Positions 5,591 to 7,368 of a stretch of DNA of 7,368 bases are shown one piece after another (the first letter of the stretch is position 1; every line of letters begins with the position of its first letter). Both the position numbers and the translations under genes were made by a program. This DNA comes from Pseudomonadota bacterium (GTDB taxonomy: Bacteria > Bdellovibrionota > Oligoflexia > Oligoflexales > Oligoflexaceae): the NCBI GenBank assembly GCA_029556045.1, contig JAKQGS010000168.1:1-7368 (forward strand), read 5' to 3'. The notes beneath the pieces were generated by a model. The model ran no database searches, was not told the DNA's origin, and worked only from the letters and a program-made list of their open reading frames with translations.

Positions 5591-6805
5591 ATGTCCGATA
5601 ATAACTTACCATCCAAAATCCTGATCGTTGATACGGATCCAACCGTGCCGGCCGGCCTCAAAGGCCCCTTGGATCGCCACGGTGTAAAGGTTCTAGGTGC
5701 CAGCGATCTGGAAACCGCCATGTACCTCTTCAATCAGAATCGCATCGAAGTGGCCATCGTGGAGCTGGCGTTTGAAAAACTGCCGGGATTGGTCCTGATT
5801 CAGCGGTGGCGCGGTCATGAGATGAGTGAAAAAAGGTTTACCGGCTTCATCGTCAGCACCGGCAATGCCAAAGATAAGGCGACCGAGGATATTCTTCTTC
5901 TTAAAGAGCTGCGGGACATCGAGATCATCGAAAAACCCCTTTCAGTTCCTTCCATCCTTTCGTATCTTTCGCGCGCCAAATCCACCCGGGCCCGCGCCCT
6001 CAAAATGGAAGAGGTCAAAAGCAATATGTTTGCCCTGGCGCGGCAAAATGGCAAGTTTGACAAGGCCGTGTCCATGATCCAAAGCAGCATGACGGATATG
6101 GGTGTGCGTGGACAAAAGATGTTGATTGAATTGTACGAATCCCACCAGAAGTATCCTGAAGCTTTGGCAATAGTAGACCAGATCCTGCAAGCTGACCCTA
6201 ATAATATCGGGGCGATCAACGATAAAGGTCGCCTGCTGCTGAAAATGGGAAATACCCAGGAAGCGCTGAAATTCATGGAACGGGCGGACAAAGCGGCGCC
6301 GGACAATATTGAACGCATCAATGACATGGCTACTATGTACCTTAAAATGAACCAGCCGAAAAATGCCGTCGAAAAAATGAAGCAGATGATCGATTACCAT
6401 CCTGATAAACCGGATCTCAAGTTTGACATGTTTTCCAAACTTTATGACTTCGGTTACGATGAGCAAGCTCAGACCCTCTGCGAGGAAACCACCAGCCCCA
6501 TGGAGGTGGTGCGGTATTACAATAATAAGGGCGTCGCTCTGGCTAAAGCGGGCAATATAGAAGGGGCGTTGACGGAATACGAGCGTTCCCTCAAGTTTTA
6601 TCCCAAATTCAAAGAAAACTATCGCATCCTGTACAATATTGCCCTGGCGCATCTGGGCAAGAAAACCAAATCCAGTTATGTCACAGCGTTGGATTATGTG
6701 AATAAATGCCTGGAGATGAAACCCACCTTTGATAAAGCGATCAATACCAAGGCCTCCATTGTGGCAGCCCTCAAAAAATCCGGAGGCGGGCAGGAGTCCG
6801 CCTGA
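5591..6805 (+). CDS. Degenerate receiver (CheY-like) domain fused to TPR repeats
   Basis: The 404-residue protein has an N-terminal receiver fold (about 9-130) and a C-terminal TPR superhelix (about 145-395). Receiver landmarks are KILIVDTDP (9-17), VAIVELAFEKLPG (54-66), FIVSTG (86-91, T90 at the switch Thr) and EIIEKPLS (111-118, conserved Lys115). The phospho-acceptor position holds Glu58 instead of Asp, and the second acid of the metal-binding pair is Thr15, so normal phosphorylation is unlikely. TPR units are visible at about 174-205, 206-239, 240-273, 307-340 and 341-380, with a degenerate one at 274-302. Typical motifs are LLLKMGNTQEALKFMERA and GVALAKAGNIEGALTEYERS. There is no DNA-binding or enzymatic output domain, so it probably works through protein contacts in the cytoplasm. 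The ATG at 5591 is preferred over the GTG at 5558 because GGGGA lies five bases before it. The next gene follows after 69 bp with no terminator seen. Confidence 0.88.
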   Translation: MSDNNLPSKILIVDTDPTVPAGLKGPLDRHGVKVLGASDLETAMYLFNQNRIEVAIVELAFEKLPGLVLIQRWRGHEMSEKRFTGFIVSTGNAKDKATEDILLLKELRDIEIIEKPLSVPSILSYLSRAKSTRARALKMEEVKSNMFALARQNGKFDKAVSMIQSSMTDMGVRGQKMLIELYESHQKYPEALAIVDQILQADPNNIGAINDKGRLLLKMGNTQEALKFMERADKAAPDNIERINDMATMYLKMNQPKNAVEKMKQMIDYHPDKPDLKFDMFSKLYDFGYDEQAQTLCEETTSPMEVVRYYNNKGVALAKAGNIEGALTEYERSLKFYPKFKENYRILYNIALAHLGKKTKSSYVTALDYVNKCLEMKPTFDKAINTKASIVAALKKSGGGQESA

Positions 6806-6874
6806 AGGCCACTATCCTTTGCTTTCCCTTTGTGAATCATGCACAATCCAGCCATTGGGATGGAGGGTGACCTT

Positions 6875-7368
6875 GTGCGTAGCATAAATCTTGAAATTCA
6901 ACGGTTTGAGCAGTACCTCCAGCAAGGCCTACCGGGACACGAGACCCAAAAACTGGCGAATCATGCCTTTCTTTTAATCCCGGATGGTGCGTCACAGAAG
7001 AAGTCCGCGATTGCGAAAGACATCCTCTTGACGGTCATGGGACTGACTCATGGCAACGAATGGGCCGGCGTGGCAGTCATCAATGATACGCTGGAGTTTC
7101 TCCAACGCAGCGGTTTATCATTGCCGGGCCCCGTCGCCTTTGTGCTGGGAAATCCCGAGGCTGCCCGGCAGAATCTGCGGTTTATCGAGAGTGATCTCAA
7201 TCGATGCTTCAATCATGCCAACGTGACCACGGCAGAACAACGCCGGGCTTTGGAGTTGGCGCCGATTCTTTCCCGCACCCGCTGGCTGGTGGATTTTCAC
7301 CAGACCATCGAAATGTCCCCAACCCCCTTCTGGATATTTCCCTACACCGCAGCAGGACTTGAACTGGC
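6875..7368 (+). CDS. Succinylglutamate desuccinylase/aspartoacylase (AstE/AspA) family zinc hydrolase, N-terminal part (continues past 7368)
   Basis: An open frame of 164 codons runs off the right edge. It contains the family signature in order: GLTHGNEWAG (56-65, zinc ligands His59 and Glu62), VLGNPEAARQNLRF (90-103), ESDLNRCF (105-112, substrate-binding Arg110) and LVDFHQTIE (138-146, third zinc ligand His142). These align with GIHGNET, ILGNPPALKQGKRY, HSDMNRMF and LDLHTAI of E. coli AstE, and the distance from the N-terminus is similar. Members are M14-like cytosolic metallohydrolases that remove acyl groups from amino acids. No arginine-succinylation genes are nearby, so the substrate is open. 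The GTG at 6875 is preferred because GGAGG (6862-6866) lies eight bases before it. ATG codons at 6839 and 6860 are in frame but lack ribosome binding sites; the latter overlaps the GGAGG. It may be co-transcribed with the receiver-TPR gene. Confidence 0.9.
   Translation, partial: MRSINLEIQRFEQYLQQGLPGHETQKLANHAFLLIPDGASQKKSAIAKDILLTVMGLTHGNEWAGVAVINDTLEFLQRSGLSLPGPVAFVLGNPEAARQNLRFIESDLNRCFNHANVTTAEQRRALELAPILSRTRWLVDFHQTIEMSPTPFWIFPYTAAGLEL

Noticed and set aside
5942..6652. 236-codon minus-strand open frame opposite the receiver-TPR gene
   Set aside because: It is Phe/His/Ile-rich with no domain pattern and is a typical antisense shadow of a TPR-coding sequence.
6806..6874. Possible terminator after the receiver-TPR gene
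   Set aside because: No stem longer than about four base pairs and no T run are visible, so read-through into the hydrolase gene is possible.

Overview
The window looks like an ordinary chromosomal stretch from a Gram-negative bacterium of roughly even base composition. Two genes encode proteins with a Sec-type signal peptide and a C-terminal phenylalanine, as expected of outer-membrane beta-barrels. Many short housekeeping and regulatory transcription units are packed on both strands. The gene mix (a group III phosphofructokinase, a receiver-TPR protein, small beta-barrels, very small basic proteins) would suit the Bdellovibrionota/Oligoflexia or another former deltaproteobacterial lineage, but that is an impression, not a demonstrated placement. 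No rRNA, tRNA, CRISPR array, insertion sequence or phage gene is visible.

Layout. Positions 1-1609 hold a minus-strand cluster of a 55-residue basic protein, a CoaBC-like coenzyme A biosynthesis protein, and the start of a PlsC-like acyltransferase that runs off the window and overlaps the coaBC stop by one base. Positions 1811-2470 carry a plus-strand outer-membrane protein. It ends tail-to-tail with a minus-strand GNAT acetyltransferase (2467-3069): the two stop codons share bases, and the outer-membrane gene's likely terminator lies inside the acetyltransferase coding sequence. Divergent from the acetyltransferase is a second outer-membrane protein (3327-3986), followed 38 bp later by an uncatalogued 41-residue, very basic ORF (4025-4150) and a strong intrinsic terminator. 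Converging on that terminator is a minus-strand 6-phosphofructokinase (4286-5389). Divergent from it is a plus-strand protein with a degenerate receiver domain plus TPR repeats (5591-6805), then the 5' part of an AstE/aspartoacylase-family zinc hydrolase that leaves the window at 7368.

How it works together. The genes look like independent short operons: CoA and phospholipid synthesis on the left, envelope proteins in the middle, glycolysis and a protein-interaction regulator on the right. I do not see an obvious new multi-gene system. The points most worth a second look are the CoaC half of CoaBC, which lacks two residues considered essential for decarboxylation; the receiver domain with Glu in place of the phospho-accepting Asp; the two tiny Arg/Lys-rich proteins with good ribosome binding sites; and a 9-bp inverted repeat placed in both divergent promoters at 3145-3253.
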